From CAZWDO01 sp964632485 [NCBI: uncultured bacterium] (GTDB lineage: Bacteria; JAGOEH01), in contig CAZWDO010000013.1 in the NCBI GenBank assembly GCA_964632485.1, positions 74,921-121,187 on the forward strand: a stretch of 46,267 nucleotides of DNA. Reading direction: 5' to 3'. The number at the start of each line of letters is the position of its first letter. Position 1 is the stretch's first letter. Below, piece after piece: positions 1 to 8,361 of this stretch. The notes beneath the pieces are model-generated. The model did not search any database, was not told where the DNA came from, and saw only the letters and a program-made list of their open reading frames with translations. Made by a program: the position numbers and the translations under genes.

Positions 1-945
1 TTTAAAGCCATAGGTATTGGGGTAAGGGGGTTTGACGCGGGGATTGCCGCGTTTGCCTTCCATCGATTCCAATAGCGCTGTTTCCTCACCGCAGACATAG
101 GCGCCAGCGCCGGTACGCACTTCAATATCGAAACTGAAATCGGTACCCAGAATGCCATTACCCAGGAATCCGACCATCCGGGCTTTGTGGAGGGCCTGTT
201 CCAGTTTTTCGATGGATAAGGCGTATTCACCGCGGATATAGACATAGCCTTTACTTGCGCCGATCGCATAGGCGGCAATCGCCATTCCTTCGATCACGGC
301 ATGCGGGCTGCCTTCCATGATCAGGCGGTCCTTGAAGGTTCCCGGTTCGCCTTCATCGGCGTTACAGACTACGTATTTAGGTATTGCGCCGACTTTAGCG
401 GTGAATTCCCATTTCAAGCCTGTAGGAAATCCGGCGCCTCCGCGTCCGCGCAGGCCCGATTCTTTAATGGTGGCGATCACTTCGCCCGGTTTCATCTCGG
501 TTACGGCTTTGACCAACCCTTCGTATCCATCGTAGGCGATATATTCCTCGATATCATCGGGGCTGATCACTCCACACCGATGTAAAACAATGCGTTGCTG
601 TTGCGCGAGTGTGGATTTTGAAAGCGAATAGGCCACGGATTTAGGAGTGTCTGCTATAGGCGTCAGGAGGTACTCGTTAACAGTGCGTCCTTTATAGAAG
701 TGTTCTTCCACGATGCGTCGGGCCTTTTCTACACTCAAATGACCATAGAAAATATTATCGGGCAGGACATGGATTACCACTCCTTTATTTGCAAATCCCA
801 TGTTGCCGGTTTCAATGACCCGAATCTCATTCTTAAGGCCTTTTTCGGCAATCGCCAGTTCCAATGCGTCTTTTACTTCTCTCGCCCCCTGCAACAGGTC
901 GGTCACATCGGAAGATACAAGTATGTGCATGCGATATAAAGTCAT
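1..945 (-). CDS. NuoF/HndC-like NADH-binding flavoprotein subunit, second copy, C-terminus cut off by window edge
   Basis: I translated this minus-strand frame by eye from ATG at 945, which has a good ribosome site (GAGGAAAAAGG) just upstream; it stays open to base 1, so the C-terminus is missing. The product resembles the FMN- and NADH-binding NuoF subunit: GLRGRGGAGFPTG (FMN/NADH loop), CNADEGEPG and GAGAYVCGEETAL are all present. These sites transfer electrons from or to NAD(H) in the cytoplasmic hydrogenase complex. The N-terminal thioredoxin-like domain (about residues 1-95) is degenerate. Where the paralogue at 3234-6287 has CAGGAC and QTGCVGAC, this one reads VSSDVT and ETGNMGFA, with no cysteine, so it should not hold a [2Fe-2S] cluster. 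It lies 16 bp after the second NuoE-like gene and is probably the last known cistron of the hydrogenase operon. The C-terminal four-cysteine cluster motif would lie outside the window. Confidence 0.9.
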   Translation of the reverse strand, partial: MTLYRMHILVSSDVTDLLQGAREVKDALELAIAEKGLKNEIRVIETGNMGFANKGVVIHVLPDNIFYGHLSVEKARRIVEEHFYKGRTVNEYLLTPIADTPKSVAYSLSKSTLAQQQRIVLHRCGVISPDDIEEYIAYDGYEGLVKAVTEMKPGEVIATIKESGLRGRGGAGFPTGLKWEFTAKVGAIPKYVVCNADEGEPGTFKDRLIMEGSPHAVIEGMAIAAYAIGASKGYVYIRGEYALSIEKLEQALHKARMVGFLGNGILGTDFSFDIEVRTGAGAYVCGEETALLESMEGKRGNPRVKPPYPNTYGFK

Positions 946-961
946 CCTTTTTCCTCCCCGG

Positions 962-1438
962 TTAGGCCAGATTGGCCAGGATTTCTTTGATTTTTGAGGG
1001 CGTCAAATTACCGTGCATATCGTCGTTAATCATCATCGCCGGAGCAACGGCGCATATTCCCAGACAACTGCTGAGTTCCAGGGTGAATTTGCCGTCTTGG
1101 GTCGTTTCACCGACATTGATTTTCAGATAATTCTTCAGGAAATCGAGAATCGAATCACTACCCATTAAATGACACGGTGGAGAATCGCATAGCCGTATGA
1201 TGTGCTTGCCGCGCGGTTGGGTAGAAAACAGACTGTAAAAGGTGACGACCCCGTACAGTTTTGAAAGCGGCATATCCAGTTTTCGGCTCAAATAATCCAA
1301 CACTCCGGTCGGCAATGAATAGTTAAACAGTTTTTCAACTTCTTTAAGAAGCATGAGCAACATTCCGTCAGCAACATCGAACTGACTTATCAGTGTATCC
1401 AATTGCGCTTGGATTTCAGGTTTTAAACTTTCAGTCAT
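962..1438 (-). CDS. NuoE/HndA-like [2Fe-2S] subunit, second copy
   Basis: This 158-residue protein is a thioredoxin-like [2Fe-2S] subunit of the NuoE/HndA family (24 kDa subunit of complex I). The helical N-terminus is followed by the family hallmark LYGVVTFYSLFSTQPRG. The cluster ligands are the pair in CDSPPC and the pair in CLGIC. It normally docks on a NuoF-type subunit and carries an electron near the FMN. The gene lies 15 bp downstream of hndD and 16 bp upstream of a second NuoF-like gene, so the operon carries a spare NuoE/NuoF pair beside the HndA/HndC pair at its start. Start ATG at 1438 follows a GGAGAGATC-type ribosome site. Whether the second pair is an alternative diaphorase module or part of one larger complex cannot be told from sequence. 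Confidence 0.9.
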   Translation of the reverse strand: MTESLKPEIQAQLDTLISQFDVADGMLLMLLKEVEKLFNYSLPTGVLDYLSRKLDMPLSKLYGVVTFYSLFSTQPRGKHIIRLCDSPPCHLMGSDSILDFLKNYLKINVGETTQDGKFTLELSSCLGICAVAPAMMINDDMHGNLTPSKIKEILANLA

Positions 1439-1453
1439 TGATCTCTCCTTCCC

Positions 1454-3208
1454 CTACTTTTCGCGAGGTACGATAACAGGCCGCGGTTTGTAATGGGTAT
1501 GGAGCAGGTGGTGTGATTTTTCGCCCAACGGTTTTTTCAGGAACAGTTCATAAATCTTGGTAATCGATGGATTTTCATGGGATTTACGAATGGTCTGTCT
1601 GTCATCGTCGCTGTAAATTGCTTCAGTCCGTTTTTTACGGGTTTCTTCGTTAGTGGGTATCGGTTGTCCACCACCCCCGATACAGCCTCCGGGACAGGTC
1701 ATGACTTCGATAAAAGCATAGGGACTTTGGCCTTTTCGTATTTGGTCGAGCAATTGACGAGCATTTGAGAGTCCATGGGCAATCGCAATTTTAACCGGGG
1801 TGCCATCAAGGTCCACCGTGGCTTCACGAATACCTTTCAAGCCGCGAACCGCATCGAATTCGATTTTGGGTAAGGGTTTTTTCAAGTAAACTTCATAAAC
1901 AGTACGCAATGCCGCTTCCATAACACCGCCTGTGGCGCCGAAGATTACGGCGGCTCCGGTAGATTCACCCAGCGGATCGTCATATTTCTCTTCGGTTAAC
2001 AAAGAAAACTCAATACCGGCCATACGGATCCAGCGGCCCATTTCGCGAACGGTCAAAACATAATCCACATCCTGGTACCCGGAAGCGCGCATTTCGGGAC
2101 GTTGGCATTCGTATTTTTTGGCGGTACAGGGCATCAGCGATACTGAAACAATTTTAGCGGGATCAATCCCCATCTTTTCAGCCCAGTAGGTCTTGATTAA
2201 TGGTCCCATCATCTGTTGAGGCGATTTACAGGTGGAAATATGTTCCAATAGATCAGGGTAAAAGGTTTCACAAAACCGAACCCATCCCGGAGAACAGGAT
2301 GTAATCATCGGTAGCGTACCGCTGTTTGTAAGCCGGTGCAACAGTTCATTTCCTTCTTCGATGATCGTGAGATCAGCGGTAAAATCGGTATCGAAAACAT
2401 ACTTGAAACCCAATCGACGGAGGGCGGCAACCATTTTCCCGGTTACGATTGAACCATTGGGCATGCCTACTTCCTCACCCAGCGCTACGCGGGTGGCAGG
2501 AGCGGTTTGAATGACGACCACTTTTTGTGGGTCATTCATAGCATTAATGACGTCGTCAACATTTTCTTTTTCATAGAGCGCGCCAACCGGGCAAGCCAGT
2601 ATGCACTGGCCGCAGTTAATGCAGTAGGAATCGGATAGTTTGGGGAATCCGGCGGCGGAAATATGGGATTCATAGCCGCGGTTTGCGAAATCAATGGCAT
2701 TTACCGTTTGCACCACAGAGCAGGTCTGGACGCAACGGCCGCAAAGAATACAGCGGTCATAATCGCGGCATACCGCAGGACCGGCATCATCCACGCCTTT
2801 TTCCCGTTGATTAACCATCGCATTGCCATACGGATTGGCGCGGATTGAGTACTGTTCTGCCAGAGTTTGCAATTCGCAGTTTCCGTTGCGGGTACAGGTG
2901 TTGCAATCATGAACGCCGCTGGAAAGCAGAAGTTCCAGTACTGTGCGGCGGGCTTCCACCACATTCTGGTTGTGGGTATAGATTACCATGCCATCGCGTT
3001 CGATCGGCAGAGCGCAAGAGGCCTGTAGTCCGCGCATCCCTTCTACTTCAACCATACAGACGCGGCAGGCGCCGGGATAATAATTCAAAGCGGGATACAT
3101 ACACAAAGTCGGAATCTTGATTCCCAGTTCTCGGACCGCGTCGATGACCCGGGTTCCGGGTTCCACTTCGCATTTGATACCATCTATTGTTACGTTGACT
3201 TTACTCAT
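1454..3208 (-). CDS. hndD: [FeFe] hydrogenase catalytic subunit (HndD/HydA type)
   Basis: This 584-residue soluble [FeFe] hydrogenase interconverts H2 with protons and electrons. Domains in order: an N-terminal plant-ferredoxin-like [2Fe-2S] domain (CMYPALNYYPGACRVC), a NuoG-like His/Cys [4Fe-4S] segment (HDCNTCTRNGNC), a two-cluster ferredoxin domain (CILCGRCVQTC and CINCGQCILACPVG), then the H-cluster domain. H-cluster motifs are TSCSPGW (L1), MPCTAKKYE (L2) and TCPGGCIGGGGQP (L3); TGGVMEAALR is also intact. In the CpI enzyme L1 reads TSCCPGW, so the second cysteine is serine here. The reading comes from codons TGT TCT and is not a frame problem. The length and modular N-terminus match multimeric NAD(P)-linked enzymes rather than monomeric ferredoxin hydrogenases. 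The HydE, HydF and HydG maturases are not in this window. Start ATG follows GGGAGGAG. Confidence 0.95.
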   Translation of the reverse strand: MSKVNVTIDGIKCEVEPGTRVIDAVRELGIKIPTLCMYPALNYYPGACRVCMVEVEGMRGLQASCALPIERDGMVIYTHNQNVVEARRTVLELLLSSGVHDCNTCTRNGNCELQTLAEQYSIRANPYGNAMVNQREKGVDDAGPAVCRDYDRCILCGRCVQTCSVVQTVNAIDFANRGYESHISAAGFPKLSDSYCINCGQCILACPVGALYEKENVDDVINAMNDPQKVVVIQTAPATRVALGEEVGMPNGSIVTGKMVAALRRLGFKYVFDTDFTADLTIIEEGNELLHRLTNSGTLPMITSCSPGWVRFCETFYPDLLEHISTCKSPQQMMGPLIKTYWAEKMGIDPAKIVSVSLMPCTAKKYECQRPEMRASGYQDVDYVLTVREMGRWIRMAGIEFSLLTEEKYDDPLGESTGAAVIFGATGGVMEAALRTVYEVYLKKPLPKIEFDAVRGLKGIREATVDLDGTPVKIAIAHGLSNARQLLDQIRKGQSPYAFIEVMTCPGGCIGGGGQPIPTNEETRKKRTEAIYSDDDRQTIRKSHENPSITKIYELFLKKPLGEKSHHLLHTHYKPRPVIVPREK

Positions 3209-3233
3209 CGGTTATAAACTCCTCCCTGTCAGG

Positions 3234-6200
3234 TTAGGCTTGACGATCACAACGCAGGCAGCGTTTGGCCTCTTCCATGGCCAATTCAACGGCATATCCC
3301 AGTTCCACTTCCGGGAATTTTACACTGAAACGCTGATTCGAGGGCAAGCTCGGCATGATTCGTTGCGGTTGCTCAATTATCTCTTCATCTTCCGGCGGTA
3401 TTGGAATTTCAATATCTGTTTCTGGGAGAGGTTGATATTGAAACTTAACCGTTTCGTTGTTCAGATATTTCTGAATGTGATTGGCGGCTTTATGGCCAGC
3501 CTGCATGGCTTCGATAACGGTTTTAGGACCGCTAACTGCATCTCCGCCGGCAAAAATGCCTGCTTCACCCGTATAAAGCGTATCGGAATCAACTTCCAGC
3601 GTATTCCAGCGTGAAACTTTTATGGCTGGATGAGCGGATAGGAAATCAATATTTACGGATTGGCTGACAGCCGGGATAACCATATCCACTTCCATCATAA
3701 ACTCACTTCCGTCAAGAGGTACCGGTTTGCGGCGCCCACTGCGGTCGAACTCACTTAATTCCATCTTGATGCATTCTAATGCTTCGACGTTCTTTTTGCC
3801 CAGAATTTTGATGGGAGCGGCCATGAAAATGAACTCAATCCCTTCGTGTTCCGCTTCCATAATTTCCTCAGAATCAGCGGGCATGTGTTCTTTTTGACGG
3901 CGATAGACAATAGTTACTTTTTCCGCGCCCAATCGTAAGAGGGTTCGGGCCGAATCGATCGCGGCATTGCCGCCGCCGATTACAGCGATTTTCTTTCCGA
4001 TTGGCACATTCTTACCCAGATTAATGTCCCGCAGGAAATCGGTTCCGTGCATCACGCCGGCCAATTCCTCCCCGGGGATTGCCAATTTAAGACTCTCTTG
4101 AGCGCCGACAGCGATGAAAAGTGCTTGATAATCCTGGAGGATGCTCTCAAAACTGATATCTTTGCCCACTTGGGTGTTGCATTTAATGTCCACTCCCATG
4201 TGTTTGATATAGCGGACTTCATAATCCAGAATTTCTGCCGGCAACCGATAGTTGGGGATTCCCCAGGCTAGCATTCCGCCGGCTTTGGGCATACTTTCGA
4301 AAATGGTGACCTGGAATCCTGCCAGGGCCAGATCGTAAGCGGCGGTTAAACCGGCCGGACCGCCACCAATAATAGCCACTTTTTCCTGGCGTGGATTTTT
4401 TGCTATGGGCACTTGAATATGGGGTTGATTTTGGATTTCCCAATCTGATGCAAAGCGTTTGAGCCATTTGATGGCGATGGGGTCATCGGTCTGGCCGCGA
4501 CGGCATTTGCTTTGGCATGGATGATGGCATACACGGCCGCAAATTCCAGGTAACGGATTGCGTTCGCGAATTAATTGCAACGCATCCTTAAATCGCCCTT
4601 CACCGATCAACGCCACGTAACCCGGTACATTGAGTCCCACCGGACACGTATTTTGGCAGGGAGAGGTAAAGAGTGAGGAACAGACACTGGCCGAGCAGTG
4701 TTTATGTTTAATATGCTCTTCATATTCATGACGAAAATAACGCAACGTACTCAACACCGGATTCGCGGCCGTCTGTCCGAGTCCGCAGAGAGCGGTTTTA
4801 GTGATCTGTTCGCCCAGTGTGATCAGCAGATCGATATCAGACATCTCGCCTTCGCCGCGGGTGATTTTATTGAGAATCTGCAACATTTTTCTGGTGCCCA
4901 CGCGGCATGGAGTACATTTGCCACACGATTCTTCGACGATAAAATCCATGAAAAATCGCGCCAGATCGACCATGCAGGTGTCTTCGTCCATTACGATCAG
5001 ACCTCCGGAACCCACGATGGATCCGAGTTTTTTTAAAGATTCATAATCGACGGAAGTATTAAGATAGGGTACCGGGATACAGCCACCGGAAGGACCGCCG
5101 GCCTGGACAGCTTTGAATTCTTTGCCTTTGGGAATTCCGCCGCCGATATCATAAATGATTTCGCCTAAGGGAATGCCCATGGGAACTTCGATCAAGCCGG
5201 TGTTGTTAATGGCGCCGGCGAGGGCGAAGACTTTTGTGCCTTTGCTTCCCTCTGTTCCCCATTGGGCGAACCATTCTCCGCCATTGAGGATGATTGGTGG
5301 GATATTGGCATAGGTCTCTACGTTATTTAGCAATGATGGACAATCGAAAAGGCCCTTGATGGCAGGATATGGCGGACGGGGACGGGGCATCCCGCGTTTT
5401 CCTTCTACAGAATTGATCAGAGCGGTTTCCTCGCCGCAGACAAATGCGCCAGCGCCGACCCTGATATCGATATCGAACGAAAAATCCGTGCTCAAAATCT
5501 GATTGCCCAGCAGTCCATATTCCCGCGCTTGCAGGATCGCTTTGGAGGTTCGTTCGATGGCTAAGGGGTATTCGGCGCGGCAGTAAATAAAACCCTGGTT
5601 GGCGCCAATGGTGTATCCTGCAATCGCCATCGCTTCCAGTACGGAATGGGGGTCGCCTTCCAGAACGGAACGATCCATAAATGCTCCTGGATCGCCTTCA
5701 TCGGCGTTACAAAGGACATACTTCTGTTCTCCCGGCGATTGACGAGCTAAATCCCACTTGATTCCGGTCGGGAATCCGCCACCGCCGCGGCCACGTAATC
5801 CGGAAGTTTTGATCGTTTGGACAACTTCTTCGGGCTTCATTTCCGTCAACACTTTAGCGAGGGCCTGATACCCTTCGCGGGCAATATATTCATCAATTTT
5901 TTCGGGATCGATAATCCCGGAATTGCGCAATACTACTTTTATCTGACGTTTGAAAAAGGGAATATCCGCATAATTGGCAATTTCCTGCTGACTCTGTTTT
6001 TCCTTGTAGAGCAGACGGGTGACCGGGCGGCCTTTCAGAAAGTGTTCTTCAACGATGAGGGGCACATCTTCCGGATTGACTTTTTGATAAAAAACACCTT
6101 CGGGATAAATCAGGACGACGGGGCCAATGTCGCAGGCTCCCACGCAACCGGTTTGGATCAATTTGATCTCATCCGTCAGTTTGTTCCGGAGAATCTCTTC

Positions 6201-6287
6201 CTCCAGCGCCTGAAAAACGGACATACTTCCGGAAGAAAGGCAGGCGCCGCCGGCACAAACCAGAACTTGCATACGATACATCTTCAT
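3234..6287 (-). CDS. hndC: HndC/NuoF flavoprotein fused to a GltD-like FAD/NAD(P)H oxidoreductase
   Basis: A 1017-residue fusion. Residues about 1-95 form a thioredoxin-like [2Fe-2S] domain (C11, C16, C48, C52). Residues about 120-530 are the NuoF core, with GLRGRGGGGFPTG, CNADEGDPG, GAGAFVCGEETAL and the [4Fe-4S] motif ESCGKCTPCRVGT. From about residue 545 the protein becomes a glutamate-synthase-small-subunit-like module: cysteine-rich entry (CQNTCPVG, then CGRVCHHPCQSKC), an FAD Rossmann site (IIGGGPAGLTAAYDLA), a second nucleotide site (IGGGNAAID, followed by YRRQKEHMPA) and an FAD-proximal GGDAVSGPKT. It ends in CLRCD. Separate NuoF subunits are usually under about 630 residues, so the tail is a true extra domain. 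In-frame continuity over 3 kb and the ordinary spacing on both sides argue against an assembly artefact. It could give the hydrogenase a second pyridine-nucleotide site. RBS AAGGAGG precedes the ATG. Confidence 0.93.
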   Translation of the reverse strand: MKMYRMQVLVCAGGACLSSGSMSVFQALEEEILRNKLTDEIKLIQTGCVGACDIGPVVLIYPEGVFYQKVNPEDVPLIVEEHFLKGRPVTRLLYKEKQSQQEIANYADIPFFKRQIKVVLRNSGIIDPEKIDEYIAREGYQALAKVLTEMKPEEVVQTIKTSGLRGRGGGGFPTGIKWDLARQSPGEQKYVLCNADEGDPGAFMDRSVLEGDPHSVLEAMAIAGYTIGANQGFIYCRAEYPLAIERTSKAILQAREYGLLGNQILSTDFSFDIDIRVGAGAFVCGEETALINSVEGKRGMPRPRPPYPAIKGLFDCPSLLNNVETYANIPPIILNGGEWFAQWGTEGSKGTKVFALAGAINNTGLIEVPMGIPLGEIIYDIGGGIPKGKEFKAVQAGGPSGGCIPVPYLNTSVDYESLKKLGSIVGSGGLIVMDEDTCMVDLARFFMDFIVEESCGKCTPCRVGTRKMLQILNKITRGEGEMSDIDLLITLGEQITKTALCGLGQTAANPVLSTLRYFRHEYEEHIKHKHCSASVCSSLFTSPCQNTCPVGLNVPGYVALIGEGRFKDALQLIRERNPLPGICGRVCHHPCQSKCRRGQTDDPIAIKWLKRFASDWEIQNQPHIQVPIAKNPRQEKVAIIGGGPAGLTAAYDLALAGFQVTIFESMPKAGGMLAWGIPNYRLPAEILDYEVRYIKHMGVDIKCNTQVGKDISFESILQDYQALFIAVGAQESLKLAIPGEELAGVMHGTDFLRDINLGKNVPIGKKIAVIGGGNAAIDSARTLLRLGAEKVTIVYRRQKEHMPADSEEIMEAEHEGIEFIFMAAPIKILGKKNVEALECIKMELSEFDRSGRRKPVPLDGSEFMMEVDMVIPAVSQSVNIDFLSAHPAIKVSRWNTLEVDSDTLYTGEAGIFAGGDAVSGPKTVIEAMQAGHKAANHIQKYLNNETVKFQYQPLPETDIEIPIPPEDEEIIEQPQRIMPSLPSNQRFSVKFPEVELGYAVELAMEEAKRCLRCDRQA

Positions 6288-6304
6288 TTAGCGTTGCCTC
6301 CTTA

Positions 6305-6664
6305 TCATTTTAGCAGGTAGGATTCGACGGGTTGTCCGTTGATCACATGATCGTTGATGATCCGGCGGATTTTATCAGACGATACAAATTCATATTTAAC
6401 GCTTTGATTGTCGGTTTCTATAGTAACAATCGGTTCTCGATCGCACAAACCGATGCAACTGCTTTGTGAAACGGCAATATCTTTCAATCCCCGTTTGGAA
6501 ATCTCATCCATTACAGCATTCAAAACGTCTCGGGCACCGGCGGCTATTCCACAGGTTCCCATGTGAACAATGATTTTTTTAGTGAATTGGGTGCTCCGCT
6601 CCTGGGAAATTCCTTCATTTGTTTCCTTTATCTTGCGGAGGTCGCTTAGGGTAAGTTTTGCCAT
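6305..6664 (-). CDS. hndB: HndB-like thioredoxin-fold ferredoxin subunit
   Basis: This 119-residue protein begins MAKLTLSDLRKIKE, the usual opening of HndB-type small subunits of NADP-reducing hydrogenases, and continues into a thioredoxin-like ferredoxin fold. Cysteines seen are one in MGTCGIAAGA and two in CIGLCDREP. The first of the four ligands normally found in such folds (a cysteine about five residues before the GTC) is Met/His-rich here (IIVHMGTC). Cluster binding is therefore uncertain. The gene sits between hndA and hndC with 13 and 17 bp gaps, the same hndA-B-C-D order as in Desulfovibrio hydrogenase operons. It is probably an electron-transfer or assembly subunit of the same complex. 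Confidence 0.85.
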   Translation of the reverse strand: MAKLTLSDLRKIKETNEGISQERSTQFTKKIIVHMGTCGIAAGARDVLNAVMDEISKRGLKDIAVSQSSCIGLCDREPIVTIETDNQSVKYEFVSSDKIRRIINDHVINGQPVESYLLK

Positions 6665-6677
6665 ATTTGTTCCTCCA

Positions 6678-7175
6678 TCAATCGTATTTTGCCAGGATTT
6701 CGTTGATTTTCGTGACTTTCATGCGTTGAAACACTTCCTCGTCCACCACCATAACTGGCGCTAAGCCGCAGGCGCCGACACAACGGTTAATTTCCAGTGT
6801 AAATCGCAGGTCTTTCGTGGTTTGATTGATGGATATACCCAATTCCTTGTTGATGTGCTCGAGTATCCTTTTCCCACCACGGACGTAGCAAGCCGTACCC
6901 AGGCAAACCCGGATCGTATGGCGTCCTCGGGGTACCATCGTAAAAAAGGAATAAAAGGTTACGACTCCGTAAATTTCACTCAAGGGAATTACCATTTTGT
7001 CTGAAATATATTTCTGGACAAGTAACGGCAGATACCCAAAAATCCCCTGGGCCTGGTGAAGCACCATGATCAGGCTTCCTGGCACTTCCCGATAATGCTC
7101 GATAACCTGGTCCAGCAGACGATATTTTTCCTCTTCTGGAAGTTGATCGGGATGGATGTCCTTAAGGTTTAACAA
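6678..7175 (-). CDS. hndA: HndA/NuoE-like [2Fe-2S] subunit, first gene of the hydrogenase operon
   Basis: This 165-residue NuoE-type subunit has the family signature IYGVVTFYSFF. Its [2Fe-2S] ligands lie in CLGTAC and CVGAC. It should sit next to the FMN subunit HndC and accept or donate single electrons in the hydrogenase complex. The start is TTG at 7175, chosen because AAGGAGG lies five bases upstream and no better ATG exists; the protein then begins with Leu-Asn-Leu-Lys-Asp. It is the promoter-proximal gene of a minus-strand operon continuing through hndB, hndC, hndD and the second NuoE/NuoF pair. It is more standard in sequence than the downstream copy at 962-1438, with which it shares overall layout. 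Confidence 0.92.
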   Translation of the reverse strand: MLNLKDIHPDQLPEEEKYRLLDQVIEHYREVPGSLIMVLHQAQGIFGYLPLLVQKYISDKMVIPLSEIYGVVTFYSFFTMVPRGRHTIRVCLGTACYVRGGKRILEHINKELGISINQTTKDLRFTLEINRCVGACGLAPVMVVDEEVFQRMKVTKINEILAKYD

Positions 7176-7227
7176 TACAGCCTCCTTCGCTTTGAATTAA
7201 TAAATCGCGCAAAAACTGTTTCCACCC

Positions 7228-7256
7228 AATATATAAAGTAAATGACCTTTTGTCAA
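7228..7256 (-). promoter_or_regulatory. Sigma-70-type promoter of the hydrogenase operon
   Basis: On the minus strand TTGACA (7256-7251) and TATATT (7233-7228) are separated by exactly 17 bp. This predicts a start near 7221 and a leader of about 45 nt before the TTG start of hndA. It is the only strong box pair in the divergent intergenic region. Confidence 0.75.
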
Positions 7257-7383
7257 GCCTGAAAAATTTATTATTGAAAAGATTGGGAACTTTTTTACTA
7301 AAACTGATTTTAATAAGCGACTTTAAGTTTTAGTGTTCTTATTGATCTTTAATCCAAAAATAACTTTAAATAAGGAGTTGCGC

Positions 7384-8343
7384 ATGATCAATATCCGTCA
7401 ATTAACTCGCTATTATGGCCATTTTCTGGCCGTCGACAATATCAGTTTTGATGTTAATAAGGGAGAAATTCTGGGTTTTTTAGGCCCGAATGGCGCCGGT
7501 AAAACCACGACGATGAAGATGATTACGGGCTTTTTAATGCCAAGCGCCGGGACCATTACCATCGATGAGCTTGATGTCGTGCAGAACCCTATGAAGATTA
7601 AACAAAAGATCGGTTATCTGCCCGAACATAACGCCCTTTACTTGGATATGAACATTATTGAATATTTGACGTTTATCATGGAAGCGAGAGGGATTGACAA
7701 AAACCTCTACCGATCGCGTTTACAATACGTTATTGACGTATGTGGATTGAGCCGGGAGCTGACAAAGAATATCGGCCAACTCTCAAAAGGGTATCGTCAA
7801 CGCGTCGGTTTGGCTCAAGCCTTGATCCATGATCCTGAAATTCTAATTCTGGATGAGCCAACGGTTGGCCTGGACCCCAACCAAATTGTTGAAATCCGCA
7901 ACCTTATTAAAAAAATTGGTGAGCAAAAAACGATTATCTTGTCAACCCACATTCTACCGGAAGTTGAAGTAACTTGTAATCGTGTGATTATTATTAATAA
8001 AGGCAGTATTGCCGCGATGGGTAGTCTGGATGAATTGCACAAATCCTTTGCCGGCAATGATAAACTAAAAGTTGTCGTTGAAGGCGACCATCAGGATAAA
8101 GCCTCTATCTTCACTTCCCTGAACGCAGTTTTGACTCATACAGTAGCCTTCAATGGGGAAGAAACGACGTTTGAGCTCGGCGTTGAAAAAGACCAAGATA
8201 TCCGGAGTGATATTAGAAACCTTCTCAGCGCAAATAAAATTCCCCTATTGGAATTGAAACGGGAACCAGCCAGTCTTGAAACAGTTTTCCACTCATTGAC
8301 AATTGACCAACCGGAATTACCATCCACGCAAACCAACGCCTAA
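7384..8343 (+). CDS. gldA: ABC transporter ATP-binding protein, Gld/CcmA-type
   Basis: This cytoplasmic ATPase of about 319 residues has Walker A GPNGAGKTTT, Q-loop, ABC signature LSKGYRQRVGLAQAL, Walker B ILILDEPTVGLDP and H-loop STHIL. The C-terminal extension of about 90 residues is typical of GldA/NodI/CcmA-like exporters. The frame opens at a GTG at 7333, but ATG 7384 is preferred because AAGGAG lies seven bases upstream and the domain begins there (MINIRQLTRYYG). It is followed at 18-20 bp intervals by a permease, a GldG-like protein and a DUF4340 protein. In Bacteroidota GldA-F-G are needed for gliding; outside that group the same set has unknown substrates, so gliding is not claimed here. 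Confidence 0.92.
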   Translation: MINIRQLTRYYGHFLAVDNISFDVNKGEILGFLGPNGAGKTTTMKMITGFLMPSAGTITIDELDVVQNPMKIKQKIGYLPEHNALYLDMNIIEYLTFIMEARGIDKNLYRSRLQYVIDVCGLSRELTKNIGQLSKGYRQRVGLAQALIHDPEILILDEPTVGLDPNQIVEIRNLIKKIGEQKTIILSTHILPEVEVTCNRVIIINKGSIAAMGSLDELHKSFAGNDKLKVVVEGDHQDKASIFTSLNAVLTHTVAFNGEETTFELGVEKDQDIRSDIRNLLSANKIPLLELKREPASLETVFHSLTIDQPELPSTQTNA

Positions 8344-8361
8344 TCGTTCAGGAGTTCAATT

